Shown: positions 55,833 through 64,000 of the stretch, piece after piece
Position numbering within the stretch: position 1 is the first letter of the stretch
How the letters are laid out: the number at the start of each line of letters is the position of its first letter
Assembly: GCF_023701485.1 (NCBI RefSeq)
Contig: NZ_JAMQBK010000024.1
Span: forward strand, 186,001-250,000
Source: Aporhodopirellula aestuarii
Lineage (GTDB): Bacteria > Planctomycetota > Planctomycetia > Pirellulales > Pirellulaceae
Length of the DNA stretch: 64,000 nt
Direction: 5' to 3'
Notes under the pieces: model-generated
Told to the model about the DNA's origin: nothing
The model's input: the letters and a program-made list of their open reading frames with translations, nothing else
The model's database searches: none
Translations under genes and position numbers: made by a program

Positions 55833-56987
55833 TTAACGACAGCGGATCAATTCGGCATCGGTGATCCCATTTGCCTTCATCACGGGGCGGATCATGTCGA
55901 TGAAACGGTCCGCGTCGACGGGATAGCCCGCAGTGGGGCGGAACTCGGTTGCTTCGGTTTTCTTTGTTGATGGAGACGCTGACGCGACCTGCATCGCCTC
56001 GCGGAAGTAGGCGTTGAAGGATGCCATCGCGAGTTCTCGCAGATACTTTGCGTGCAGCGAACTCAGTGCGACCGGGACAAACCGGTCGCCTTTGACGGTG
56101 AAATGCAACCGCACGTTTCGATTGTCTCGAACGGTTTCGTAAACGCTCTGCGTTTTGCTCTCGCTGAGAATGCGAACCGGACCACCGCCGAAGATTTCTT
56201 GGATCATGCCGGCATAGTACCGGCGGCCGCCGTGGCGATCGAAGAAAATCTGGACGGGTTCCGGCGGCGTGGTTTTGCGTTGGGACGGCTTAGCTCCGGT
56301 GCGACGTTTGGTTGCTTTCGCGGGCGTTACTGTCGAAGCGGTTGCCCGATCGAGTAGGTCGACGGCTAAACGGAGGCTGGTTTCGCCGAGCAGGTCGCTC
56401 TTGTTCCCACGTGGGAGGATGTTTGACCCGTTACCGCTGCAGAATTGATTGAACGCACCGGCATCAATCATGCGAGCGGCGACGTCACGCAGTTTCCACT
56501 CGCACCGATTCCATTGATCGACTGCGGCTCGAGCCTGCGCGATGGGGACGAGTTCGATCGGCTTGGAGGCGGGGCCACTGGTCGTTTTCAACCATGCGAT
56601 GTCGAGGATCGATTCGTGGTCTAGAGGCAGCAGCGTAGGCAGACAGTCGGCCAGCGTCGCATCGCTGCGGCCGCGTGCGTGGTTGGCGACCGAAAAGATC
56701 GCGTGCAGCGTTGAGAGCGAACCGCCTCGGAAGATATTTTTAGAGTCGTCGACACGAATGGTTGCGTTACCGACGCGGATCGGCGACGCAACATTCAGAA
56801 AAGGGTCAGGTGTAATTTGATCGCTCGAGACATCGTGATTGATTTGCGATTTCGCACCTGGACTCGCGTCATCAAGGTGCCAGGCCGTTGCGGCGACCAC
56901 GAGCGGTCCGAGCTTGGGTCCGTAGCCGGCTTCATCGATGGCGATTAACCACATCGTCGGGGAATCCTGTTCAATAGCGAGTCGCAT
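55833..56987 (-). CDS. Divergent RNase HII-like protein (384 aa)
   Basis: The N-terminus, WLIAIDEAGYGPKLGPLVVA, carries the Asp-Glu pair and the G-x-x-x-G-P-x-V motif of RNase HII. IRVDDSKNIFRGGSLSTLHA matches the D-S-K-x-L region, IFFDRHGGRRYYAGM the third strand, and LSSLHAKYLRELAMASFNAY the S-x-x-A-K-x-x-R-D region, with Glu replacing the usual Asp. A basic, Thr/Lys-rich insert (about 225-250) and a C-terminal extension make it longer than typical RNase HII (about 200-220 aa). ATG at 56954 (MWLIAIDEAGYG) is an alternative start. Whether it removes RNA from DNA is not certain. Confidence 0.78.
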   Translation of the reverse strand: MRLAIEQDSPTMWLIAIDEAGYGPKLGPLVVAATAWHLDDASPGAKSQINHDVSSDQITPDPFLNVASPIRVGNATIRVDDSKNIFRGGSLSTLHAIFSVANHARGRSDATLADCLPTLLPLDHESILDIAWLKTTSGPASKPIELVPIAQARAAVDQWNRCEWKLRDVAARMIDAGAFNQFCSGNGSNILPRGNKSDLLGETSLRLAVDLLDRATASTVTPAKATKRRTGAKPSQRKTTPPEPVQIFFDRHGGRRYYAGMIQEIFGGGPVRILSESKTQSVYETVRDNRNVRLHFTVKGDRFVPVALSSLHAKYLRELAMASFNAYFREAMQVASASPSTKKTEATEFRPTAGYPVDADRFIDMIRPVMKANGITDAELIRCR

Positions 56988-56999
56988 TCACCGCGAATC

Positions 57000-59993
57000 T
57001 TAATGGTTCGGCTGGTTTGACTGCTTCGGCTGGTTCGCGTGATGCGTCGAGGGTCGTTTTCGGAAGCGATCTTGCAGAACGACGAAGCTCGGTACGAGAA
57101 CGGTGCGGACATAGAGGGTGTCAATCATGACGCCTAGGGCCAGCGCGAAGCCGAGTTCGGTGATGCCGCGGAGGGTGGTCTGCTGGGTGGCCTCGGCGAC
57201 GTTCGATGGCCAAACCAGTTGGCTCAGTGGCGGCCACCACGCCGACGCTGTCATGCTAAAAAATGTTGCCGCCATGACGAACCCGCAGGCCGTGACGATT
57301 CCGCCTGTTCTGGCAACGGCGCGGCGGACGGCGGCGAGCGAACCGAGGCGTTTGCGTTCCTCCATGATGCGGGTCACGAGGTAAACGTTGTAGTCTTGGC
57401 CGATGGCGACCAGGATTACGAATAGGAACAGTGGCAGTTTCCAGTCCAAGCCCAAAAAGTCTGGGCCGTCGATTGCACGGAAAAACCAATACGTCAATCC
57501 GAGCGTCGCGTAATAGCTCAGCAAGACTGTGGCGATCAGGTACAGCGAGAGAGCGAGTCGCCGGATGACGACGATCAAAACGGCGAGGACGGCGAGGATG
57601 ACCGCGACCTTGATTCGGCGTGTGTCCCGCAGCGTGACTTCGCGGAGGTCGACGATGGAGGCGGTCGTGCCGGTCGTATACAGTTTCCAGCGGGTTCCTG
57701 TTTCAGCTTCGATTTGTGCGAGGACGGTGCCGATTTCGTCAGAAATGTATTTCAGCTTGGCCGCTGCGGTTTGCGAAAACGGATCTTCTTGGACGATTGC
57801 ATCGAGCCGGATCAAGCGATGGGTGTAGGTGGGTTCGTTGGCGACGAAGTGCAGTCGTGCGAGGCGGTGATTCTGCAATGTGCGTCGTCGCCAGGCTTCC
57901 TTGCTGAGTAATCCCATTTCGCGTTCGGGCGGGAAGTCACCGAGCGGGTCGCTCAGTGATCTCACCCGTCGAACGCCGTCGAGTGAGTACAGCCGTTTGA
58001 TGAGTCGGTCGCTGGTCGTGACTAAGGAATCTTCGGATTGATCAGTTTCCGCGAGGGCCAAGATCGAAATCGGGGCTAACTCCCCGACGCCAAAGTTTCG
58101 ATCGAGCAGTTGCATCCCCTGCCGACTGCCCGCGGTTTGGTGCAATTGCCCGCTGAGGTCGTAGGTCACGTCTTGTTCGTGGTACAGACCTCCGGCGGCG
58201 GGCAAGATCAACAGCAGCCATCCCGCGGCGAGGGTCCATGCCGGATAGCGTGTCAGCGCGATCGCGGTCGCATTCCACATCCGGCTGCCTGACATCAAGC
58301 CGCTTTTTGTCGAGTGGCCGCTGGTGGTGGAATCGCCGCTGTTGATGTCACGGTTAGACAGCAGGGCAACGACGGGACGGTCAGCTTGTTCTTCGAGCGA
58401 AGCTGGCCAGAAGACTTTTGGTCCGAGCAGTCGGAGACACGCCGGGGTCATCGTCATGCAGACCAGTAATCCGACACACAGACAGATCGCGATGATCGGA
58501 CCGGTGTGGTGGAATTTTCCGAAGTCGGCAAACCACAACATGCCCAAACCGACGATCGTGGTGAGTGCGCTGCCCAGCAACGCGCCGCTGACATTGCCGA
58601 GTGCCCGCTCACACGCGACCGGCCACGGATGCACGGCGGCTTCTTCACGCAAACGGGCGATCAAGAACAAACAGTAATCGGTGCCGGCACCAAACAGGAT
58701 CACGACGACGAAGATGCGGCTCGTCGTGTATACCTTGAGGTCCAGCCAAAACCAATCCGCAGAGTCGGAGAGCGAAGTCAACATGGTGACCACGGCAGTG
58801 GCCACCATCACGGCCACCGCGATCGAAACGAGCGGAACGGCGACTAACAAAGGCGCTCGGTAGACGACCGCGAGGATGATCAAAATCATGCCCACGGTGA
58901 ACCATTCGGTGTAGGTGATGGCGGACCGGGCCGCCAACAGAGTTTCGCCACCGATCGCGGCCGAACCGGTGATTTTCACTTTCAAATCGCGAGCTTGGCC
59001 GCGTTCTTCGGGCGGCAAGTATTCCGATTGATATTCGACGCAGCGGTCGACGATTTCCTGCAGTTGTTCGAGCAACGCGATGTTTCCCGTCGCCGCCAGT
59101 TCGCTGGCCAAGGTCAGCACGGCGATGCGAGAGCGAGTCTTTCGTAGCTGGCCACCGATGACGGATTCCTTCCAGCTATAAACGTCCAACAGCACCGTCC
59201 AAGCTTCGAGATCCCGCTCCATGATTGGCAGTGCGGTCGAGGCGATGTTGGGGTCGAGGACGCGGGCGGACTCGAGGTCTTGCTCGATTAGCTTGGGGTC
59301 GGCGCAGCGTGCCATGGCAAGTTGGCCACGATCCCAGTATGCAATCGCCATGCGAGGTTCGTAGGCGGTGGGGGCATTCGGCGGGACACGATCGCCGAGC
59401 AGTTTGTAGAACTCCGCATCAATTTCGATCGCTTGGTCGAACGCTTCCACCGCAACACCGAGCCAACGCTGGGCAGGACTTTGTTCTAAAGATGCGGCGT
59501 TACCGACCGGCCCGGCTGACTCGACCGTGTTGGTGGAAATCGTATATTCAGAACCGCGTTCGTCCGCGTTCGGTTTATCGGTCGCATCGGCTTGAGCGTC
59601 GGGATGCGGTATGAGAATTTTGGATTGGTCGACTTCTCCGCAAACGATTTCTTCGGATCGCAGCCAACAGACTTCGCCAAGTCGATGGTACAGACGCCGC
59701 AGGATGTCGAGCCCGAGCAAACGATCTTGGACGGTCCATTGCTCGCTGTCGCGTGCCAACGCCACCACCATCTGGCTACGCGAGCGGGTTCCTTTGAACG
59801 CCTGATCGAGTAACCGCCCTCCCGCGACGCTGATTCTGGTGCTGGGGAGATAGTCAAAGTCGCCATCGAGTGCGACCGACTTCCACGAGGGGGCCATCGT
59901 CTTGGCGAACACGGCGAGCAGCACCCACACGATCACGATGAGTTTTGCGTGGGAGATGACGACGTGTGCGAAACGCGATGATGGCTTAGTCAC
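57000..59993 (-). CDS. MMPL/RND-family membrane transporter
   Basis: GTG at 59993 is preferred: it overlaps the stop of the preceding gene (GTGACTAA) and opens directly with VTKPSSRFAHVVISHAKLIV; the longer frame to 60149 runs inside the previous gene. The 997-aa protein has two six-span membrane blocks: first span IVWVLLAVFAKTMA at the N-terminus, then VGMILIILAVVYRAPLLVAV, VVVILFGAGTDYCLFLIARL (the G-x-x-x-D-Y motif) and again LFLFVILVAIGQDYNVYLVT in the second half. A large periplasmic loop with an extra helical, TPR-like region (about residues 90-330) follows the first span. MMPL proteins export lipids or hydrophobic compounds. It is in one unit with the secretin-domain gene. Confidence 0.9.
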   Translation of the reverse strand: MTKPSSRFAHVVISHAKLIVIVWVLLAVFAKTMAPSWKSVALDGDFDYLPSTRISVAGGRLLDQAFKGTRSRSQMVVALARDSEQWTVQDRLLGLDILRRLYHRLGEVCWLRSEEIVCGEVDQSKILIPHPDAQADATDKPNADERGSEYTISTNTVESAGPVGNAASLEQSPAQRWLGVAVEAFDQAIEIDAEFYKLLGDRVPPNAPTAYEPRMAIAYWDRGQLAMARCADPKLIEQDLESARVLDPNIASTALPIMERDLEAWTVLLDVYSWKESVIGGQLRKTRSRIAVLTLASELAATGNIALLEQLQEIVDRCVEYQSEYLPPEERGQARDLKVKITGSAAIGGETLLAARSAITYTEWFTVGMILIILAVVYRAPLLVAVPLVSIAVAVMVATAVVTMLTSLSDSADWFWLDLKVYTTSRIFVVVILFGAGTDYCLFLIARLREEAAVHPWPVACERALGNVSGALLGSALTTIVGLGMLWFADFGKFHHTGPIIAICLCVGLLVCMTMTPACLRLLGPKVFWPASLEEQADRPVVALLSNRDINSGDSTTSGHSTKSGLMSGSRMWNATAIALTRYPAWTLAAGWLLLILPAAGGLYHEQDVTYDLSGQLHQTAGSRQGMQLLDRNFGVGELAPISILALAETDQSEDSLVTTSDRLIKRLYSLDGVRRVRSLSDPLGDFPPEREMGLLSKEAWRRRTLQNHRLARLHFVANEPTYTHRLIRLDAIVQEDPFSQTAAAKLKYISDEIGTVLAQIEAETGTRWKLYTTGTTASIVDLREVTLRDTRRIKVAVILAVLAVLIVVIRRLALSLYLIATVLLSYYATLGLTYWFFRAIDGPDFLGLDWKLPLFLFVILVAIGQDYNVYLVTRIMEERKRLGSLAAVRRAVARTGGIVTACGFVMAATFFSMTASAWWPPLSQLVWPSNVAEATQQTTLRGITELGFALALGVMIDTLYVRTVLVPSFVVLQDRFRKRPSTHHANQPKQSNQPNH

Positions 59994-62900
59994 GCGACGA
60001 CCGATCTCGTGAACGCCCGCGGTCGTTATCACGTGACCGCGAGCTCGATCGGTCGTTTCGAGCAGGTGTCTCGGCGGTGACGCCAAATGCCGACATGGCT
60101 TGCCGAAGCGTTTCCGGCGAAACATCTCCCGAGAATCGCACGATCTCAATGTCGCCGCCGGGTTGGGCGGCCATGTCTAGTTTTTCAATCATTGAAACGA
60201 TGAGGTCTAATAAGGGTTCGCCTTCGGCACTCACCAACAAAGTGTTGCCGATCTCGTCGACGCCTAGAGAGAGTTTTCCGCTAAAGGAGAAGTCATTGCC
60301 ACCCCCATCTTGGCCACTCCCGGAGTCCTCTAGGCTGGTACCTTCACTGCGGTTAGACGATCGTCTTCCGCCGTTTTGTCCGCCACCGCCTCTCGCGAAC
60401 GCTTTGTCGTTGCTGCTGAGCAGATCACGGTAGGCATCTTTTACCGTTTCCGCGATCTTCTCAGAGCGACCATAACGGATTGTAACGAGTTTTGTGAACC
60501 GGCTACGTTTTGGGTTGAGCGGTTCGGCAACATCCCATAAAGAAATCAATTCTTTGATTGTTTGCAATTGGCTGCTCGTCGCGCCAGACACAATGATCGT
60601 GCCGGTATCCGAATTGGGCAAAAACTTAAGTTTGCCCCCTTTCGCGAGCCCGGTCGGCCCTTTGTCGTCATCGTCGTTACCGAAGCCGAAGTACCAACGA
60701 GAGAAACTGTCGTTGCTGTCGTCCTGTTCGTCGTCCTCTTTGAAATAGTCTTCGAGGTCGAGCGTAAGGAGCGTGACTGAAGCATTTTTGACATGGAAGA
60801 CGTGATACGGACGCGATGGCGGTTTCATGTCGAGCATCAAGTTCTCGAGAGCATCGAGTGCTTTGGTGTCGTTGCTCGAAAGGATCAAATTGCCATTCGC
60901 GTCGAGTCGAATTTCGACCGGTGGCCGTTGGCTGGAACCGTTGGCGTTTGTAGCTCCTTGTTGCATGGTCAACGTGAAGGAGTCGTCTTGCGTTGCGTTT
61001 GCGTCCGTTGCCCACGGGGACGTTGCAGACTCGAGTGCAACGATTGGATCCGAAACATTGCCGCCGTTAAGTTCTTCTTCGGATTCATTCGCATCGTCGC
61101 TCGGCCCGTTCGAATTGTTCGGGTTCGCCTCGCCATCACCCGACGCGTCGGTATTCTTATCGTCCCCGGCGTCTTCCTCGATTTCGGCGTCGGTATCAAG
61201 ACTCGGGTCAGTGAACTCGCTCTCGTCGGGTAACAGCAGCTCGTTGGGCGAGATGGATTTCCATCGTTCTTTGAGCATTTTAAGATACTCGAGCGTTTCG
61301 GGCGTTGCAGATGCTTCGATGAGTCGCATCGTTTGTCCGCTGCCTCCCGGCGGAGGCATTTCGCCGAGTTTGATCAGGAGTGATCGGACCTCTTCCATTT
61401 CCGATTCGTTTGCCCACAGCAAGACTTGGCGGTAACGCGTGTTGGCGGCGACTCGGAATTTGTCTTCGTCTTTCTTGTCGTCGTTATTGCTGCCGCCCCA
61501 TCCGTAATACGAATACCGACTACGGTTGCTGTTCTTGTCTTCGTCTTTTTCTTCGCCCATCAGGAACGAAATCGATTCAGCCACGGCAGCGGCTTCAAGC
61601 CGGCGGAGCTGAAGGACTTCAAAACGTCGTTTACCGCCATCGAGTCGCTCGATCAACGATTTGACAATGAAGCGATCGGCGGCGGATCCCGAAACGATCA
61701 CCGCGTCGTTGTCTTTGTCGACACGGATCCGCGTGGTCGGTTCGAGCACGTTCATTTCCATCGCGATCTCGATTAGTTTTTCCGGGTCCAACGAGACGAG
61801 CCGGAACACATCGACACGGGCGGTCGCATCGGTAAGAGAACGCAGTGAGCCGCCGGGAACGTCAATCCGTTTGATGAACTCGGCAGCGATCGCGACTCGA
61901 TCGATCGGTGCCCGCACGAGGACTGAGTTTTGACGAACGTTGGCGACGATGGAGATCTCGACTTCTGGTTTGGGCTGCGGCGGCTTGCCTCCGTTCTGTT
62001 GTTGCATCCGCTGCATCATCTGCATCTGCTCAGGCGTCATCGGCGTCTTCTCTTTCTTTTCGACACCGAGGAATTCTTCGAGCAAACGCTTGGCTTCTTC
62101 GGCCGGGATGTGCCGGAGACGAAATTCGGGGGCAAGCGCATCACGACTGGCGACGTCACGTTCTTCCGAAAGCAGGCGAGCGATCTGGCGCAGGTTCACG
62201 GCGGCGTCCATCGCTTCGATGCGGTTCGTTGTTGCCAGTGCGGTGAGTTTCCCCGATTTACTGAGCATCGGTTTTAACTCTTCGGAGAGTTTCTCAGCCG
62301 ACAACCATCCGGCATCCAACATGGTTCGAACGTAAGTGTGATCGGGCAGCTTTTCGAGCTCTTGCGTGCTGACACGCCCAACCATTCCCGGATTGATCTC
62401 AGCGGTTTGGGTGATCGTGATTCCGCCATCGAGTTGCAGCATCGTGTAACCGCGCGAGAGCAAGTGGCGATTGATCAGATCGGCGGTCTCGGAGACGGAC
62501 AAACGTGTGGGGCTGACCAGGTTGACGGCGTCACCGGGGAGTTCTTGCCAATCGATCGGTTGGGCGGAGATGTCGGATAGCCAGCCGATCAGGTCGATCC
62601 AGCCTTGGTTGCGAAAGCGAAAGGAGACTTTGCCATCTTCGCCCACGGTCGCCTTGAGTTCGGCGGGGTCGCCTTCGGGAAGATCGAGACCGTCGCGGCG
62701 AACGACTTTCGGGGTCGCCGACTCAGCGCCGGGCTTTCCCTCTTCACCGTCTTTTTTACCGCCCGGCTTTTCACCCTCTTTGCCCGACTCACCCGATCCC
62801 GGTGGAGTCGGTCGTTGGGGGGCCATCGCGATTCTTGTTGCCGGCGCGGACTCGCCGACAACGGTCGCGTTCCTCATTGCGAGCGGTCCGTCAGCGTAGA

Positions 62901-63120
62901 CCTGGTCAGCGTTCCAGGACGCCGACAAAGCGAATGCAACGCCGAGAACGATGGCGGCGATTATGTGTCGAGAGAGGCACACGGTTGCAAGGGCCTGGGG
63001 CGATAACGTTGCTACCCAGCGAGGGCATGAGTTTGTGGGGACTAGTAGTATGACTTCTAATCCACCGCAAAACAAACCATTATCCGCCCTTAATGCCCTC
63101 TGAGGGACGAGGGGGTGCAA
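59986..63120 (-). CDS. Secretin N-domain (NolW-like) repeat protein
   Basis: Start uncertain: the frame opens at 63120, but a signal peptide (LSRHIIAAIVLGVAFALSAS) begins near codon 49, so GTG at about 62982 is likely. The protein is exported and has several secretin N-type domains: FRLRHIPAEEAKRLLEEFLG, FEVLQLRRLEAAAVAESISF, YHVFHVKNASVTLLTLDLED and KLVTIRYGRSEKIAETVKDA, each with beta-alpha-beta pattern and followed by N-x-x-V/I-V-S-G strands. The C-terminal secretin barrel (about 250 aa) is missing. Low-complexity Asp/Gly/Asn-rich linkers separate domains, and the end is Ser/Arg/Asp-rich. Function unknown; a periplasmic scaffold or adaptor is possible. Confidence 0.85.
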   Translation of the reverse strand: MHPLVPQRALRADNGLFCGGLEVILLVPTNSCPRWVATLSPQALATVCLSRHIIAAIVLGVAFALSASWNADQVYADGPLAMRNATVVGESAPATRIAMAPQRPTPPGSGESGKEGEKPGGKKDGEEGKPGAESATPKVVRRDGLDLPEGDPAELKATVGEDGKVSFRFRNQGWIDLIGWLSDISAQPIDWQELPGDAVNLVSPTRLSVSETADLINRHLLSRGYTMLQLDGGITITQTAEINPGMVGRVSTQELEKLPDHTYVRTMLDAGWLSAEKLSEELKPMLSKSGKLTALATTNRIEAMDAAVNLRQIARLLSEERDVASRDALAPEFRLRHIPAEEAKRLLEEFLGVEKKEKTPMTPEQMQMMQRMQQQNGGKPPQPKPEVEISIVANVRQNSVLVRAPIDRVAIAAEFIKRIDVPGGSLRSLTDATARVDVFRLVSLDPEKLIEIAMEMNVLEPTTRIRVDKDNDAVIVSGSAADRFIVKSLIERLDGGKRRFEVLQLRRLEAAAVAESISFLMGEEKDEDKNSNRSRYSYYGWGGSNNDDKKDEDKFRVAANTRYRQVLLWANESEMEEVRSLLIKLGEMPPPGGSGQTMRLIEASATPETLEYLKMLKERWKSISPNELLLPDESEFTDPSLDTDAEIEEDAGDDKNTDASGDGEANPNNSNGPSDDANESEEELNGGNVSDPIVALESATSPWATDANATQDDSFTLTMQQGATNANGSSQRPPVEIRLDANGNLILSSNDTKALDALENLMLDMKPPSRPYHVFHVKNASVTLLTLDLEDYFKEDDEQDDSNDSFSRWYFGFGNDDDDKGPTGLAKGGKLKFLPNSDTGTIIVSGATSSQLQTIKELISLWDVAEPLNPKRSRFTKLVTIRYGRSEKIAETVKDAYRDLLSSNDKAFARGGGGQNGGRRSSNRSEGTSLEDSGSGQDGGGNDFSFSGKLSLGVDEIGNTLLVSAEGEPLLDLIVSMIEKLDMAAQPGGDIEIVRFSGDVSPETLRQAMSAFGVTAETPARNDRSSSRSRDNDRGRSRDRSSRD

Positions 63121-63577
63121 TTATGGCCACTTGGCATCACGGGCAATTGGCTGTTCCGGCCGACGCGTGAGCGACAAATCCCAGGTGACCGGTCGCTCGG
63201 ATACGCTGAAACTGCGTGTTCAGACAAACCGCTGCGTGAGTGAGGGAAAATGGATCGTGATGCGATCCTCGCTGATGTTGCCTCCACTTGACTGTTGGGA
63301 TTGCAGGGTTGGAGAAGGCCCTCCCCGGCCGCTAGCGCGTCCGACCCTCCCGCACGGGACGTCGATTGTATAACTGAAGGATTTCAAACGTAGCGGAACG
63401 GCGCGAGCCGTCCGGTGACTCGGGACCGGACGGCTTGCGCCGTTCCGCTAAAAAAGGCACTCAAACAATCAACGTCCCACGCGGGAGGGTGAAGTTAAGA
63501 CTGGCAACTTGAAAACTGGCGCAACCGGGTTCGGAATGACTCGTTGGATCTCGAATCTCGGTTTAGCCTCAGCCCGG
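63121..63577. other. Intergenic region with the second repeat copy
   Basis: 457 bases without a supported gene. It holds the nested palindromic element at 63345-63489. The start of the secretin-domain gene transcript probably lies in the left part (63121-63330). Confidence 0.55.
63345..63489. repeat. REP/MITE-like element, copy 2, with outer inverted repeats
   Basis: Outer arms at 63345-63369 and 63465-63489 (CCCTCCCGC and GCGGGAGGG ends) match at 22 of 25 positions. Inside is the 56-base palindrome at 63393-63448 (GCGGAACGGCGC ... GCGCCGTTCCGC), nearly identical to copy 1 at 52.5 kb. A nested structure of this kind fits a small non-autonomous transposable element. Confidence 0.85.
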
Positions 63578-64000
63578 TTAGCGGCGGGGAAGCCATCCGG
63601 CGACGGAGGGCTGCTTTTTGAGACCGATTTCGGACTCGCACCGCAGGTCACGTTGGTCCGTTTCCAAGCGGGCAAAAAAGATAACCGTTTCGCCCATCGG
63701 GACGCGATCGCGCCACCGGATCGGGACCGTGGTTGCGTATCCGTTGCTTGCCGTCGCGAGACTGGCGGTTTCGAGTTGCCGCAATTGCTCGGTATCAAAA
63801 TCCCACCGGCCCAATTGGGCGTCTTCACCCGTTTTGGTCGGATCGAGCGCGATCACGCTCAAACGCGTCACGTTTTTCGGGAGTGGACGTGTTGCGACTG
63901 TGTTGGACGGACGGAGTTGGTCGGTCGGATCGTGGCTACGGCCGAGCAAGGCGATCGGATGGCCGTACTGATCGTCGGCTCGGATCACGAGGTCGACACC
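63578..64000 (-). CDS. Hypothetical protein, 5' end outside window
   Basis: The minus frame is open from the right edge (GVDLVIRADDQYG ...) to the stop at 63578, giving at least 140 residues. The sequence (GHPIALLGRSHDPTDQLRPS, LSVIALDPTKTGEDAQLGRW, VPMGETVIFFARLETDQRDL) is beta-rich with Arg/Asp loops. No domain recognised. The gene's start and neighbours lie to the right. Confidence 0.6.
   Translation of the reverse strand, partial: GVDLVIRADDQYGHPIALLGRSHDPTDQLRPSNTVATRPLPKNVTRLSVIALDPTKTGEDAQLGRWDFDTEQLRQLETASLATASNGYATTVPIRWRDRVPMGETVIFFARLETDQRDLRCESEIGLKKQPSVAGWLPRR

Overview
The window looks like a chromosomal segment of a planctomycete (Pirellula/Rhodopirellula-like) carrying a phage-like mobile element, then a defence/regulatory region, then ordinary chromosome. 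The planctomycete assignment is an inference. It rests on the kinds of proteins seen: a fused prohead protease/capsid, a squalene-cyclase-fold membrane protein, a large divergent RNase HII-like protein, stand-alone CoaB, and a giant Ser-rich protein. No marker gene was compared.

Positions 1-18,380 (minus strand, read right to left) form a siphovirus-type structural module. It holds a terminase small-subunit candidate, large terminase, lambda-type portal, S78-type protease fused to the major capsid protein, DUF2190 decoration protein, head completion and tail terminator proteins, tail tube, tail assembly chaperone with a probable -1 frameshift partner, tape measure, a 263-aa protein, and a protein whose second half is almost pure serine and runs off the left edge. 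A cluster of membrane-linked genes (lipoprotein papain-like protease, bitopic membrane protein, small membrane protein) sits inside the head genes.

Positions 18,440-22,901 (plus strand) hold a predicted amidoligase and nine small genes. Five transcription units each start with the same leader: CTTGA, 13 bases, then a G-C-A-T-G-G-C-T-C-A-T-G-T-G-T-G core, then a purine-rich RBS. Several units end in a hairpin. This resembles a set of exchangeable promoter cassettes.

Positions 22,902-31,415 (minus) are the replication and recombination module: ParB-domain DNA methyltransferase, Prim-Pol/DUF3987 protein, helicase, RusA with a zinc ribbon, DUF669 and an AAA (Sak4-like) ATPase, with a sigma-70-like factor at the head. 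Iteron-like CTGACGGATT repeats cluster at the 3' end of the Prim-Pol gene. A second bipartite motif (GYGTACA-N13-ACGGC) recurs three times, always upstream of genes of this element, and may be the target of the element's own sigma factor.

Positions 31,600-49,500 look like a defence/regulatory island. It contains a GNAT, a four-gene XRE / ImmA-IrrE / two-unknown locus whose two promoters share an operator-like sequence, a secreted papain-like/acyl-CoA dehydrogenase fusion, and a type I restriction-modification locus in which hsdR is separated from hsdS and hsdM by an oppositely oriented three-gene cassette (TIGR04255-like, HTH, CDL-motif protein) and a membrane protein. A second XRE regulator, related to the first, closes the island beside a DoxX-like gene.

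An initiator tRNA-fMet at 49,916-49,989 marks the likely start of stable chromosome. It is followed by a squalene-cyclase-fold protein, alpha/beta hydrolase, PyrD, CoaB, TerB-like, RNase HII-like, an MMPL transporter, a secretin N-domain repeat protein and a truncated final gene. Two copies of a palindromic REP/MITE-like repeat lie in this chromosomal part. No integrase is visible in the window; the left end of the element lies outside it.
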